From Metaphire vulgaris (Eukaryota; Annelida; Clitellata; Crassiclitellata; Megascolecidae), in NCBI GenBank assembly GCA_018105865.1, contig CM030840.1, positions 8,500,006-8,564,005 of the forward strand: a stretch of DNA of 64,000 bases, given 5' to 3'. Each line of letters begins with the position of its first letter. The stretch's first letter is position 1. The notes under the pieces are model-generated. The model did not search any database, was not told where the DNA came from, and saw nothing but the letters and a program-made list of their open reading frames with translations. The position numbers were made by a program, and so were the translations under genes. Shown here in pieces: positions 20,912 to 30,984 of this stretch.

Positions 20912-21955
20912 ATGGCCGAACAGGACCAGCCTGTTTCGCCTCCGCCTGCTCCAGTCTCCGGAATACGACCCCCCACAAGCCTTGTCTTACAGCCTCATCC
21001 AGCGGAAAATTGGAAATGTTTCAAACAAAAATGGCAAAATTATTCAATAATAACCAATCTCCAGCGACAAAGAAAGGAATACCAAGTTGCCATGCTTCTA
21101 CACACACTGGGTGACGACGCCCTGAAAGTCTACAACGGATTCGTCTTCTCCACACCGGATGATGAGCGGACAGTAGAAGAGATCATGGAGAAATTTGACA
21201 CCTTCGCCATAGGTGAGCTCAATGAAACCTATGAACGATTTCTGTTCAACAAACGAGATCAATCAGAAAGTGAATCTTTTGAAAACTATGTCACTGCTCT
21301 TTGCACTCTCTTAAAGACTTGCAACTACTGTAACGTGTGCATCAGCTCTGTTTTGCGCGATCGCATTGTTCTAGGCATTCGAGATTCGACGACACAGACT
21401 CTGCTATTGAGGGAGCGTGCACTTACACTCGACAAAGCCATCAGCATATGTCAAGTGGCAGAAAAGGCAAGCAACCACAGCCAGATCTACAGATCAGAAC
21501 CGGTCAACAGAGTTATCAGTCACAACAGATCTAGAGGTAGACAGCCATCTGCAGCAACTTCCTGTCCTAATCAAAGACGACAGGCAGACGGACTGAAACA
21601 GTGTAAATTCTGTGGTGAAGAACACATCTTCATCAAAGAGAAATGCCCAGCCTGGGGCAAGAGGTGCAGAGGATGTGGCCTGAAGAATCATTTTCTCAGC
21701 CAATGCCCTCAGACAACCGCTTCAACACAAAGAAAAACAAACCGTGTTCACAACGTTGACAATGCCAGCTCTACTGGCTCAGACGAGGAGGCCCTGGTTC
21801 TTGCTGTAACCAAACAATACTCTGCATCTCGGGATCTCAAATGCAAAATGCTCGTTGGTCAGAACAAAACACCAGTTGTTTTCCAAATCGACACAGGAGC
21901 AACAGTGAATATCCTACCAGAGCGATTCTCCTCACACATTACGACTCACGAATAA
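20912..21955 (+). CDS. Gypsy gag and protease
   Basis: The frame is open from 20789, but the ATG at 20912 (MAEQDQP) lies after the duplicated leader and is the likelier start. The gag core has HPAENWKCFKQKWQNYSI and LLHTLGDDALKVYNGF, typical of invertebrate Gypsy gag. Two cysteine motifs follow at about 21601-21713: CKFCGEEHIFIKEKC (atypical) and CRGCGLKNHFLSQC, a classic CX2CX4HX4C zinc knuckle. The retroviral-type protease active site IDTGATVNILP is at about 21889-21921. It stops at 21955, before the rest of protease. Since pol continues in other frames, this is either a normal gag-pro boundary plus decay or a mutation. Confidence 0.8.
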   Translation: MAEQDQPVSPPPAPVSGIRPPTSLVLQPHPAENWKCFKQKWQNYSIITNLQRQRKEYQVAMLLHTLGDDALKVYNGFVFSTPDDERTVEEIMEKFDTFAIGELNETYERFLFNKRDQSESESFENYVTALCTLLKTCNYCNVCISSVLRDRIVLGIRDSTTQTLLLRERALTLDKAISICQVAEKASNHSQIYRSEPVNRVISHNRSRGRQPSAATSCPNQRRQADGLKQCKFCGEEHIFIKEKCPAWGKRCRGCGLKNHFLSQCPQTTASTQRKTNRVHNVDNASSTGSDEEALVLAVTKQYSASRDLKCKMLVGQNKTPVVFQIDTGATVNILPERFSSHITTHE

Positions 21956-22044
21956 GAAACTGACAATGTGGAACGGTTCCCAACTCTCACCTCTCGGCAC
22001 CTGCCGCACAACTCTGCGAAAATCCCAAGAACCGAAAGAAATAC

Positions 22045-22320
22045 AACGTTGAGTTTATTGTCGTACAAGAAGATCTGACTCCACTTCTTGGACTCTCTGC
22101 GTCTGAGCAGATGAATCTCGTTGAAATTAATCACACAAATCTTGATCGTATTGCCGCTGTTACATGCGTAGAGGAATTCAAGATGTTTTTCGGCGAATTG
22201 GGTACTCTCAAGGGACAAGTTCAGCTGAAAACTGACCCTGATGTGCATCCGGTAGTAATGCCGTCCCGACGCATACCACTAGCTATCCGACCAAAACTCA
22301 AAGAAGAACTTGCTCGCTAA
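22045..22320 (+). pseudogene. Gypsy pol, protease-RT linker fragment
   Basis: A frame different from gag reads EDLTPLLGLSASEQMNLVEI, then EFKMFFGELGTLKGQVQL and AIRPKLKEELAR, ending in a stop at 22318-22320. In intact elements this leads straight into the RT that here resumes in the third frame. So there is a frame change on both sides. Confidence 0.75.
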
Positions 22321-22343
22321 CGACTCTGGGTGTCATCGCTCCA

Positions 22344-24479
22344 GTGGATGAAGCAACCCCATGGGTAAGCCAAGTTGTAGTAACTCAAAAGAAATCTGGT
22401 GCGCTTCGGGTCTGCATCGACCCACTTGAACTCAACAAAGCTCTTCTACGTGAGCACCTAACCCTTCCTGTTCTCAATGACGTTCTACACGAACTTGGAC
22501 AGTCTCGCGTATTCTCGAAGGCTGATCTTCAGTCTGGCTATTGGCATGTACAGCTCAATGAAGAATCCAGCCATCTTACCACATTCCAAACCTGTTTTGG
22601 TCGCTTCCGATGGCTCCGACTACCGTTTGGAATCAATGTTTCCTCTGAAATTTTCCAAAAGAAACTCAATGATGCAATTCGCGACCTCTCTGGCGTCGTG
22701 TGCATAGCAGACGACCTCATCATCCATGGCAAAGATGACCAAGAGCATGATACAAACATGCGCAACTTTCTGCAACGATGTCGCGTGTCTGGAATCCGTT
22801 TAAACAAAGAGAAATTTCAATTCAAACTGAAGGAAGTAGCCTTCATGGGTCATCTAGTCACATCTGAAGGACTAAAACCAGATCCAGACAGAGTCTCCGC
22901 CATTAACGAGATCCCTGAACCAGAAAATCGCGAACAACTCCTTAGGTTCCTGGGCATCATCAAATTCTTAAGTGCTTTCCTACCGAACCTATCTCACATC
23001 ATAGATCCGTTGCGCAACCTGACAAAGCGAGATGTACCGTGGAACTGGTCCACCACTCAACAACGCGCATTCCAGGAAGCCAAGCACTTGGTGACTGCAG
23101 CTCCAGCTCTGGCTTTCTATGACCCCTCAAGACCACTTATTCTGGAAAATGATGCAAGCGACTATGGCATCGGTTCTGCAATCTTGCAAGACGGCCGACC
23201 TATTGCATATGCCAGTCGCTATCTGAGCGACACAGAAACTCGATGGGCGCAAATTGAGAAGGAACTTCTAGCCATAACTTATGGGCTAGAGAAGTTCCAC
23301 CATTACACTTTTGGTCGCCATGTAGTCATCATCACGGACCACAAACCATTGGTGGCTATTGTCTCAAAACCATTGTCAAAAGCACCCAAAAGACTTCAGT
23401 CACTTCTCTTGCGCACCCAGCAATATGACTATGAGCTCGTATACCAACCTGGCAAGTCTCTGCCTGTAGCTGACGCACTGTCACGCGCTCCGGTGCAACA
23501 ACCCAATACTGAATGCACTTGGCAGGTCAGTAATATCTTCCTGTGTCCGATCAGCGATGAATTTCTCGATCGCATAAGAAATGCTACCATGCAAGATGAC
23601 TCTTTACAGCAGTTAAAAGATGTCATAATGCGTGGATGGCCTGTTCACAAGTCTTCTCTAAATCCAAGCGCTATGCCATTCTTCGACTACCGTGATGAGC
23701 TGACTATACAAGATGGCGTAATTCTCCGTGGTGACCGTGTCATCATACCGGCAACCTTAAGACAAGAAATTAAATCTCGAGTTCATGCTGGCCATCTTGG
23801 CATAAACTCCTGCTTGAGACGAGCTCGTGACCTTGTTTACTGGCCTGGTATGTCAAAAGACATCAGGGAATATATTGAAGCATGCAGCATTTGTGCGACT
23901 TTCTGCAACAAGCAACCCCTTGAAACCGTTGTCAGACGTGAGACTCCAGGACGTCCATGGGAGCAAGTTGCTTCCGACATATTCACCATCCAAGGACGAA
24001 GCTACCTAGTAACTGTTGATTACCTGTCAAACTTTATTGAAGTCGATTACCTCTCAGATACGCATTCTACCACGGTGATTCACAAACTGAAGCACCATTT
24101 CGCACGCCACGGCATACCAGACACTCTGACCAGCGACGGAGGCCCACAATACGCCTCCCATGAATTCGCGCAATTCAGCAAAGCTTGGCATTTCAAACAT
24201 GAAATTACCAGCCCAGGTAACAGCCGCGCCAATGGAGCTGCTGAAGCGGCAGTAAAGACCGTCAAGCAACTGTTCCGTAAATGTCTCAAAGCACAGGAAG
24301 ACCCATACCTTGGCTTGCTGAACCTGCGAAACACACCAACAGAAGGTCTGGAAACAAGCCCAGCACAGCGTTTGTTTGGTCGCGGACGAAAAAACAACAG
24401 TACCGACAACAACCCATCTTCTCAAACCCAATGTCGATCACAGCAACCACTCCAAAGCAGACAGTCTAAAAAACGCTAG
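22344..24479 (+). CDS. Gypsy pol: reverse transcriptase, RNase H, integrase
   Basis: This is 711 codons in one frame. RT residues about 5-180 include WVSQVVVTQKKSGALRVCID, FSKADLQSGYWHVQL (motif A D61) and motif C VCIADDLII (121-124), where most Gypsy elements have Y-V/I-DD; both Asp are kept. RNase H spans about 265-375 with ENDASDYGIG, IEKELLA and TDHKPL. Integrase has a zinc-binding HHCC (HAGHLGIN, H481/H484; CSIC, C514/C517) and a DDE core with D545 (SDIF), D598 (TSDGGPQ) and E634 (NGAAEAAV). The end is shifted: after about residue 670 the sequence no longer resembles Gypsy, and the true C-terminus lies in the next frame from 24376. Confidence 0.88.
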   Translation: MDEATPWVSQVVVTQKKSGALRVCIDPLELNKALLREHLTLPVLNDVLHELGQSRVFSKADLQSGYWHVQLNEESSHLTTFQTCFGRFRWLRLPFGINVSSEIFQKKLNDAIRDLSGVVCIADDLIIHGKDDQEHDTNMRNFLQRCRVSGIRLNKEKFQFKLKEVAFMGHLVTSEGLKPDPDRVSAINEIPEPENREQLLRFLGIIKFLSAFLPNLSHIIDPLRNLTKRDVPWNWSTTQQRAFQEAKHLVTAAPALAFYDPSRPLILENDASDYGIGSAILQDGRPIAYASRYLSDTETRWAQIEKELLAITYGLEKFHHYTFGRHVVIITDHKPLVAIVSKPLSKAPKRLQSLLLRTQQYDYELVYQPGKSLPVADALSRAPVQQPNTECTWQVSNIFLCPISDEFLDRIRNATMQDDSLQQLKDVIMRGWPVHKSSLNPSAMPFFDYRDELTIQDGVILRGDRVIIPATLRQEIKSRVHAGHLGINSCLRRARDLVYWPGMSKDIREYIEACSICATFCNKQPLETVVRRETPGRPWEQVASDIFTIQGRSYLVTVDYLSNFIEVDYLSDTHSTTVIHKLKHHFARHGIPDTLTSDGGPQYASHEFAQFSKAWHFKHEITSPGNSRANGAAEAAVKTVKQLFRKCLKAQEDPYLGLLNLRNTPTEGLETSPAQRLFGRGRKNNSTDNNPSSQTQCRSQQPLQSRQSKKR

Positions 24480-25023
24480 TGCTCAAAGAACTAATCTGCA
24501 CCGGCATGACCTCAAGCCATTTAATGTTGGACAGAATGTCAGACTACAACCTATTCAACACCATGAACGGGAATGGAGACCAGCCACTGTCTCTAAGCGC
24601 ATATCGAATCGCACCTATGAAGTGACAACCCCTGAAGGAAGGAAGCTCCTGCGTAATCGACAGCTGCTAAGACCAACACAAGCCCCAGCTGGAGTAGAGA
24701 CGGTGAACCTTCACCCACCCACACAATTCTCAGATATGGAGTCTCGGGGCGACGACAACACCAATACCACATCTCCAGGGATAACGAGTCAAAAGATATC
24801 TCGGGGTCATGAAAACATCAATGACCCTGTATCTCCACAAACGACAAGTCAGAGAACATGTCAGGATCATGAAAACACCAAACCGGTATCTCCACAAATG
24901 ACAAATCAAAGAACAGAGCAAAGAGATCCTAATCCAACTGCGACTCAGACTATGTGTACTCAGAACCACTATCGCACACGCTCTGGTCGGATATCAAAGC
25001 CAACACAAAGACTAGACCTGTGA
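24376..25023 (+). pseudogene. Gypsy integrase C-terminal region, shifted frame
   Basis: Open in the +1 frame. It includes RHDLKPFNVGQNVRLQ and WRPATVSKRISNRTYEVTTP, the integrase C-terminal fold that often reads KPxxxGxxVRxQ. A Thr/Gln-rich spacer has three copies of an SPQxTSQRTxxxHEN-like motif. It ends NHYRTRSGRISKPTQRLDL, typical of Gypsy C-termini. It overlaps the shifted end of the pol ORF by about 100 bp. Confidence 0.75.
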
Positions 25024-25147
25024 GGAGAACAACTAACTTTACAAACTGACTACATGGATTACATTGACTTTAGAAGTTTTAGTTTTGCCTACCTGTTTGT
25101 TTGTTTGTTGGTCATTAACATTTATTAACATTTATTGATAGGGAAGA

Positions 25148-25253
25148 TGTATCGTGACTGTGAGCTGGGGAACCAGTCTAGCGGGACACCATCTTGGGAG
25201 CCATCTTGGGCACCACGTTCTTGATCTTATTATTAATAAAGTAATACGAAACA
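25148..25253 (+). repeat. Gypsy 3' LTR
   Basis: Identical by eye to the 5' LTR over 106 bp and preceded by the purine tract GATAGGGAAGA. Confidence 0.9.
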
Positions 25254-25258
25254 GGTCC

Positions 25259-25435
25259 TTTAACGCTCGGAAGGTGAGCCAGCAGCGTTTTTGGATAATG
25301 CGCTCCCAGGCTCAAAGCCAATGCAGCTGGTCTCGCAGTAGGGAGGTCACATGGGCTCCCAAGGGGCTGCTGAAGATGACCCGAACGGCTGTATTGAGCA
25401 CGGATTGCTAACAACCTTTGGGCGAGTTTTGGGCT
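25259..25435 (-). pseudogene. L2/CR1-like retrotransposon (right part, upstream of Gypsy)
   Basis: The minus strand reads QSVLNTAVRVIFSSPLGAHV, TSLLRDQLHW and RCWLTFRALKD. Across the Gypsy insertion it would continue with PHYPQYL at 20578, the expected order in L2/CR1 C-termini. Stops and frame changes show it is dead. Confidence 0.75.
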
Positions 25436-25615
25436 ACTTTCTCGACCAACGGTTGCGGGTTTTGAAAAAAGTATCTGGCAACACCACAAAACATGGGTAA
25501 AATGCTTGTAATAAAGTAAAACAAACTTCTTCTTTTGACTCTATTTCTAATTTTAAATTATTTTTACAAGCCTCATGACGCACTAATTTAGCAGTTAGGG
25601 CATTGCTGGATTTAT

Positions 25616-25900
25616 TTATTTTTTTTTCAACCGTAGGCTCACGCCCGTAGGGTCCGGTGCTGATCCCCGTATTTAGTAGCCAGCAGCCCATAGGTGGCTA
25701 AGCCATACATCGGCGGACGGTGGCCAGTCTCTTCCGCCGAACCTATGGTTACTATCGCAATGTTGCCATTGCTACTCATTTTGATGTTACTACCGCCCTC
25801 TAGCGATTAAGGCTGAGTCGACCTTAGGGGCTCCTACGGGATTGAACCCGTGTCGTCGGCGTGCCTGCCCAATGATATTACCACTCACACTTCCCGCCCC
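25616..25900 (-). mobile_element. tRNA-derived SINE, 285 bp
   Basis: Read on the minus strand, the head at 25900 starts GGGGCGGGAAGTG. It has an A-box-like AGTGGTAATATCATTGG and a B box in ACGGGTTCAATCCCGT, which folds as a perfect 5-bp T stem. The tail is A-rich (GAAAAAAAAATAAATAA). It is flanked by the 8-bp direct repeat ATAAATCC (plus strand GGATTTAT at 25608-25615 and 25901-25908). Head, boxes, tail and duplication together support a SINE. Confidence 0.82.
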
Positions 25901-26079
25901 GGATTTATAATTACCGGTTGAATTATTTATGTTAGAGAGCTTCCTGCTATCTGTTAAAATGTTTTTGTATAAGCGGCTTATTAATATAGGCCGCATCAAA
26001 GGGCCTCTTCTTGTAAAATCATCTATAACCCGCAGCGATTTGGCGTAAAAATACGGTATGTGATTGTCATCAACATCAT

Positions 26080-27660
26080 AATTGCTCTCTGCCAACTCAT
26101 TTGTGGCAATAGCTAGTCAGAAAACATTTCCAGGCCTTTTTGTCAAATGTTAATTTTCCTCCTTCTGCAATTGTCAGTTGTCTTTCTTTAAAATCTTCTT
26201 TTATGTTGTCTATCCATTTTTTCTTGGCCTGCCTCTTCCTTTTTTACCTTCCTTGTATGTGTAGAGTGCTTTTTTGGGAAGTCTTCCATCCTGTGTACAT
26301 GTCCATACCATGTAAGCCTCCTTTTTCTGAGTTTGTCCATGATGGTATTCTTTAATCCAATCCGTTGCTGTATATCTTCATTTTTAAGTTTTTGAAGTCT
26401 GCTAACTCCAAGAATTCTTCTTAGGCATCTCATTTCTGCAACGAGTAGTCTTTTTTCATCTTCTCTTTTTGTGACCCAGGTTTTTCAGATCCATATAGTA
26501 TTTGTGGAATGACAACGGTATTATAGATTTGGACTTTGGTGCTTATTTTAATTTCTTTAGAGTTCCAGATGCGTTTCAGTCTTCCCATTGTTTGTAATCC
26601 TTTTGCTACTTTCTGTTTGATGTCTTCTTGGTGGCTTCCATTGCTTGTTATTTGTCTTCCTACATATGTAAAGCTTTTGACTTGTTCAATTTCTGTACTT
26701 TCTAGAGTTAATCGCATCTTCTTTTCTCCTGTTTTGCTGACCACCATAGTTTTAGTTTTTGCTGAGTTTATCGTAAGGCTGAATCTTTGGCTTGTGATAT
26801 TGACTTTGTCTGTCAGTTTTTGTAGATCTTTTCTGGATTCTGCAAGCAAGGTGACATCATCTGCAAACTTTAAATTAGAAATATTTTCTCCATAACACTT
26901 TACACCAATGTTTAAGTCTTTGGTTTGTGTTATTACTATTTTGTATATGGCCTCAAGAATTATGATAAACAGCATTGGCGAAAGAATACATCCCTGTCTT
27001 GTTCCTACTTCTGTCTTGAACCATTCTAATAGTTCATGTTATGTTCCATCCTCACTGCGTTTTTTGCTTTTCTATACACTGTTCGTATTAGGCTTATTAA
27101 TTTTTCTTCAATTCCGAAATTTCTCATTGCTTGCCACAGTCCATCATGCCACACTGAATCAAAAGCTTGTTTGTAATCAGTAAAGTTAATGTAACATGTA
27201 TTGTTAGTCTCAATATATTTTTCCAAGATTTGTCTAATAGTAAATAATTGGTCAATTGTGCTTCTTCCCGGTCGAAATCCTGCTTGCTCCTCCCGAAGTA
27301 CTTCTTCCACATATGCACTTATTCTTCTCTGGAGTACTTTAGATAAGACCTTCCCTGGGACGCTCAGGAGTGTAATTCCTCGATAATTGTTGCAGTCCAT
27401 TTTATCTCCCTTTCTCTTGTATATAGGTATAATAATTCCTCTACTCCAGTCTTCTGGCACAGTGTCTGAGTAGTATATCTTATTTAGTAACTCATGAAAT
27501 GCATTCACTATTGTGTCTCCTCCGGCCTTTATTAGTTCAGCTGCGATATTATCAATTCCTGGTGCTTTATTTCGTTTTAGTTCTTTTATTGCTTGTTCTA
27601 TTTCTGTTTTAAGGAAGTCTTCTGTAGATTTCTCTAGATTCATGCTTGGTATTTCGACTA
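26080..27660 (-). pseudogene. RTE-like retrotransposon, RT and C-terminus
   Basis: 27643-27026 encodes IKELKRNKAPGIDNIAAELI, YKRKGDKMDCNNYRGITLLS, LREEQAGFRPGRSTIDQLFT and motif A FTDYKQAFDSVW. After about 27026 a gap and frameshift remove the GVRQG block up to GCILSPMLF. 26975-26430 carries motif C FADDVTLLAESR, SAKTKTMVVSKTGEKK and VKSFTYVGRQITSNG. A last shift leads to LRRILGVSRLQKLKNEDI and RRLTWYGHVHRMED (26433-26188). The 3' tail near 26075-26100 contains GATGATG-like sequence. Catalytic Asp residues are kept but three frames are used. Confidence 0.8.
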
Positions 27661-28279
27661 GTATATTTGTATCTGTCTTGTTCTGGGTATTATATAACTC
27701 TTATGTGATTGCAGTATGTGACTGTGGTATGCAAAAAAACTTTTAGGAAATGAATATCAGAATGTTCTATGGCAGTAATAAACCTACCTATGATCATCAT
27801 TTGCAATTTATTATGTCATAGGCTAATTGAAATGATGGTACAGCAGGTGAAGTTGAAGTTAGGAAAAATACACGAAAACACCATATCCTGTTAGATCAGC
27901 GGGTCCAGTGGCGGTTCCAAGAATTCTTGGTGGGGGATGCAATGAATTTTTAGGAAGTTGGTGGGTGGGATGCAACAAATTTCTAGGATGTTGGTGGGAG
28001 TGATGAAACGAAATCCCGAAAAAGGTTGACAAGCAAAAAACAATTAACAGTGTTTTGCCCAGCAAATGCAAATAAAACTTTCCGAAAAAGGATGACAAGC
28101 AAAGAAAATGGTCATTGGCTCCGTTTTGCACACAAATACCCAGCATAGGAAAAAACAGCTCGATGGAGGATGCATCCCTACTCATTGCCAACATGTTGCA
28201 ATTTCTCTTTGTGGGCCACAGATACAAATCCTGACTAAAAGGGCTATTGCATAAAAAATAATTATGTTTACAAGTGCAA

Positions 28280-28550
28280 TCATTTCACAAACTCCCTAAG
28301 CTTGTTCTTATTCAGTTAGCCAATGCATTGGTATCTAGTCGCCTAGATTATTGCAATTCCCTGCTTTTCGGCATAACAAATTCAAATATGCAGAAACTCC
28401 AGAGAGTACAAAATTCCTTAGTTAGAGACATATCCAAAACTCCAAGATATGAACATATAACTCCAGCTAGACAGTCCCTACATTGGCTTCCTATCAAATA
28501 CTGAATTAATTATACAATTTGTCTTTTAGTTTTTAAAACCATATTATATA

Positions 28551-28552
<2 letters not shown>
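28280..28552 (+). pseudogene. L2-like RT fragment, same family as 13481-14795
   Basis: It reads LIQLANALVSSRLDYCNSLL, QKLQRVQNSLVRDISKTPRY and EHITPARQSLHWLPIKY, then decays. It is about 75% like the 13.9-kb copy over the same block, by eye. The 3' end of the same element reappears at 29110-29340. Between 27660 and 28270 no other gene is recognisable. Confidence 0.75.
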
Positions 28553-28582
<30 letters not shown>

Positions 28583-28800
28583 AACTTGACAATTTCTTAA
28601 GTGCAGTAACATAGCTAGGTGGCTAAAGTCAAAGGCGCTGTACAGGGAACGAAATGTTAAACAAATGAGTCTTAAGATGTTGTAGGAACCAATCCGGAGA
28701 GGTCTCGGTTCTAACAGCCATCGGGAGCAGGTTCCACGATGCCGGGTTTCCACGACGAAAGGACCGGTCCCCCAATCCCGCTGAACCCTATTACCTTAAG
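28553..28800 (-). mobile_element. L2/CR1-like 3' end, inserted
   Basis: An (ATT)n tail (28553-28580) is followed, reading minus, by a C-terminus with NLLPMAVRTETSPDWFLQHL and KTHLFNISF. The non-coding end has GGCGCTGTACAG. Orientation is opposite to its host L2 fragment. Confidence 0.7.
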
Positions 28801-28912
28801 ATGCGACTTATCCCTCAACCTACTACTCAATCTACTAGGTATTCGGCAGGACTTTCATTTGTTGTCCCTTATTCTCACAGTCATTGGCACTAGTTGTTTC
28901 TCAGTTGTGCAG

Positions 28913-29101
28913 CAGTCCTTTTGGGCCCGGGGCATCTTTGTCTCATGGGGGCCCCAAAGTCCCAAAGTTGGCACTTCACTTTTATGGTTAGGGTTAAGCC
29001 TAACCTTGTTAACCCTAACCTAACCTCAGACCCTCTTTGGGGCCCCGCCCAGGGCCCGGGGGCAGTCAACAAAGTGCCCCCGCCCCCACGTTACGCCACT
29101 G
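28913..29101. mobile_element. Non-autonomous hAT-like element, 189 bp
   Basis: It begins CAGTCCTTTTGGG and ends ACGCCACTG; flanks TTGTGCAG (28905-28912) and GTGTGCAG (29102-29109) match at 7 of 8. Terminal inverted repeats are short. The interior has a CCTAACC/GGTTAGG stretch and G/C runs. Confidence 0.55.
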
Positions 29102-29109
29102 GTGTGCAG

Positions 29110-29340
29110 CCAATTACCAATAACACTTCGTATAACTAAGAATTTATCATCTTTCAGATCTGGTCTTAAAACATACCTGTTTTACTTGGCTTATTCCACT
29201 TAGATTGCTCCCCTGCTGTTCTGATTGATCTTCCGGATTGACCTGGCTCTAATTCTATTTGGATTTGGTGCGCCATCGGCTGATGCCCTGGGCATTATGA
29301 TAGTCGCGCCATAGAAGTTTATTAATTGATTGATTGATTG
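29110..29340 (+). repeat. L2-like 3' end, same family as 14580-14795
   Basis: It contains GGATTTGGTGCGCCAT, GGGCATTATGATAGT and GCGCCATAGAAGTTTATTAA, matching the 3' UTR of the 13.5-14.8 kb copy. It ends in a (TTGA)n tail. Confidence 0.75.
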
Positions 29341-29344
29341 AAAC

Positions 29345-29600
29345 TGAACTGGTTTTTTAATGTTCTTCTTTGTGTCGTCCTCTATCAGAGGGTTGACAGT
29401 CAATTTTCTCCATTTCTCTATCTTTTACTGCTCTTTTTAGGGCTCTATAGTTCTTTGTGCCTCTCCAGTCAAAGATGTTGTCCATCCAGCTTCTTCTCGG
29501 TCGCCCCTTCCCCTTATTTTTCCATTCTACCTTCCATTATTATCAGAGGCCAGGTCTCCAGCCAAACCTCTCATGATGTGACCAGCATATGACATTTTTC
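29345..29600 (-). pseudogene. RTE-like C-terminal fragment
   Basis: The minus strand reads WKNKGKGRPRRSWMDNIFDW, then RGTKNYRALKRAVKDREKWR and VNPLIEDDTKK. This is the G-R-G-R-P-R..W.DD..W block and 'DR..WR' end of RTE-like proteins. Confidence 0.7.
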
Positions 29601-29607
29601 TTATTAC

Positions 29608-30255
29608 CGTAGGTACTCGCGGTAAAGTCGACCCCACAGATAGGTCGACCCGTTTTTTGGTCAAAATTATGTAATTTGCTATGACCCGCATATAAGTCGA
29701 CAAGGAAATTTAGGAGTTTACAGATATGTTGAATTGTCTAATAATAGCTGATCTGCACTGAAATTGAGTCAACAGCTGGCCGGACAGGTCAAAAGTAGAC
29801 CTATTTGCGGTACACAGAGGTCGCCTGTACGGTCAAACAGACAGCCGCTCTCCTCACCTCCCCCCTCCCAACGTCTCCATGCTGCTTACAGGTCAAAAGT
29901 ATTTGTGTTACACAGAGGCCAAGGTTGCACGCGCGGTCAAACAGACCGCCGCTCTCCTCACCTCTCCCTCCCAACGTCTCCATGCTTGTTTACAGGCCAA
30001 CGGTCATTGGTTTGAGGTATCTGTTGTCCACAATGTCTGTTATACTATGAACGGAATCTGATTGGCCCAATCTATCACTGCTTAACCATGCTCAGTTGAG
30101 AAAGGAGGAGCCAGACGCCCACCCCCGTTTGACTGATGCGTCTTTAAATAGACACAACATGGCTTGACACTGTAATGCTGCTAATGCATTAGGAATTGTG
30201 TTTCTTCACAAAAATTCCTTGGAAAATTGCATTGACTCGCAGATAAGTCGACTTG
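29608..30255. repeat. Partial TIR element with GTCGAC-type ends
   Basis: The left end TACCGTAGGTACTCGCGGTA with GTCGACCC resembles the 620-bp MITE termini. Near 30238-30251 CAGATAAGTCGACTTGG looks like the inner part of an opposite end, but the outer CGGTA is missing. It abuts the non-LTR element that follows. Confidence 0.45.
29785..29997 (+). repeat. Tandem duplication, 104-bp unit, two copies
   Basis: Units starting AGGTCAAAAGTA (29786) and AGGTCAAAAGTATTTG (29890) share ACACAGAGG, GGTCAAACAGAC, GCCGCTCTCCTCACCTC and CCAACGTCTCCATGCT. Confidence 0.85.
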
Positions 30256-30703
30256 GCTTATTAGTAAGGGCCTGTGTGCGAATATTGTTTCGCTTAATGT
30301 TATTGATTCGGGAATGAATCTATCTGATCACATCCAGGTCTGTCTTCAGCTTAAATTGCAGTTTGCGGAGAAGGGCCAACTACCTACTCTTGCACAAGCA
30401 AGCAGGGACTGGGACTGGTGCAAAATTATACAAACTCAGATGGGATAAAACTGAACATAGTCTTTATTATAATAAGACTCACATTCTTTTTGAGCCTATT
30501 TGGAATGTGACCTGGCATCTTAACAGGGTGGGTCTTAAATGTGAAACAGAAATCGAGACCGTGTATAGCAGTCATTCATTCGTTGCAGGTGGCCTCTAGA
30601 AGTATTCCAAAGCTACCAGTGAATTTCTTTAAATATTGGTGGGACTCTCAGTTGGATGACCTTAAAGCAAAATCAGTGGAGGCCACATGAATTGTGGGTG
30701 TAG

Positions 30704-30979
30704 ATGGGTAAACCGAGGAATGAGGCTGTATGTCATAGAATGAAAAGTGCTAAGGCTGAGTCTGCTATAAAGCAGAAAGAGAGGGACAACGAAAATTATT
30801 TTAGTGATTCATTGAATGATGCTCTCATGCAAAAAGATTTTACTACCTTTTGGAAGTCCTGGAAAAGTAAATTTGGTCGAAGGAATAATAATTGTGCTAA
30901 AACTGTGGATGGGTCTGTACGTAACCTGAAATTGCCAATGCATTTGCAGATTTTTTCGCTCTGCTTGAACACTCAATAA
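30704..30979 (+). pseudogene. Non-LTR element connecting region before RT
   Basis: AESAIKQKERDNENYFSDSL, NDALMQKDFTTFWKSWKSKF and VRNLKLPM are typical of the segment between endonuclease and RT in such elements (K.FW..W...F). Reading continues in another frame as ADFFALLEHSI up to the insertion. Upstream from 30256 the frame is broken by several stops. Confidence 0.7.
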
Positions 30980-30984
30980 CAGTA

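Larger units (their letters stand above)
20579..25253 (+). mobile_element. Ty3/Gypsy LTR retrotransposon, complete but frameshifted
   Basis: Two LTRs of 106 bp (20579-20684 and 25148-25253) are identical by eye, start TG and end CA. They are flanked by the 5-bp duplication GGTCC (20574-20578 and 25254-25258). A primer-binding-like TGGTGGCAGCGG follows the 5' LTR, and a purine tract GATAGGGAAGA precedes the 3' LTR. The order gag, protease, RT, RNase H, integrase is the Ty3/Gypsy order. Identical LTRs imply recent insertion, but only 106 positions are compared. It landed in an L2-like element. Confidence 0.92.

Noticed and set aside
28980..29035. Telomere-like TTAGGG/CCCTAA stretch
   Set aside because: Only a few irregular units, inside a small hAT-like element; no tandem telomeric array.
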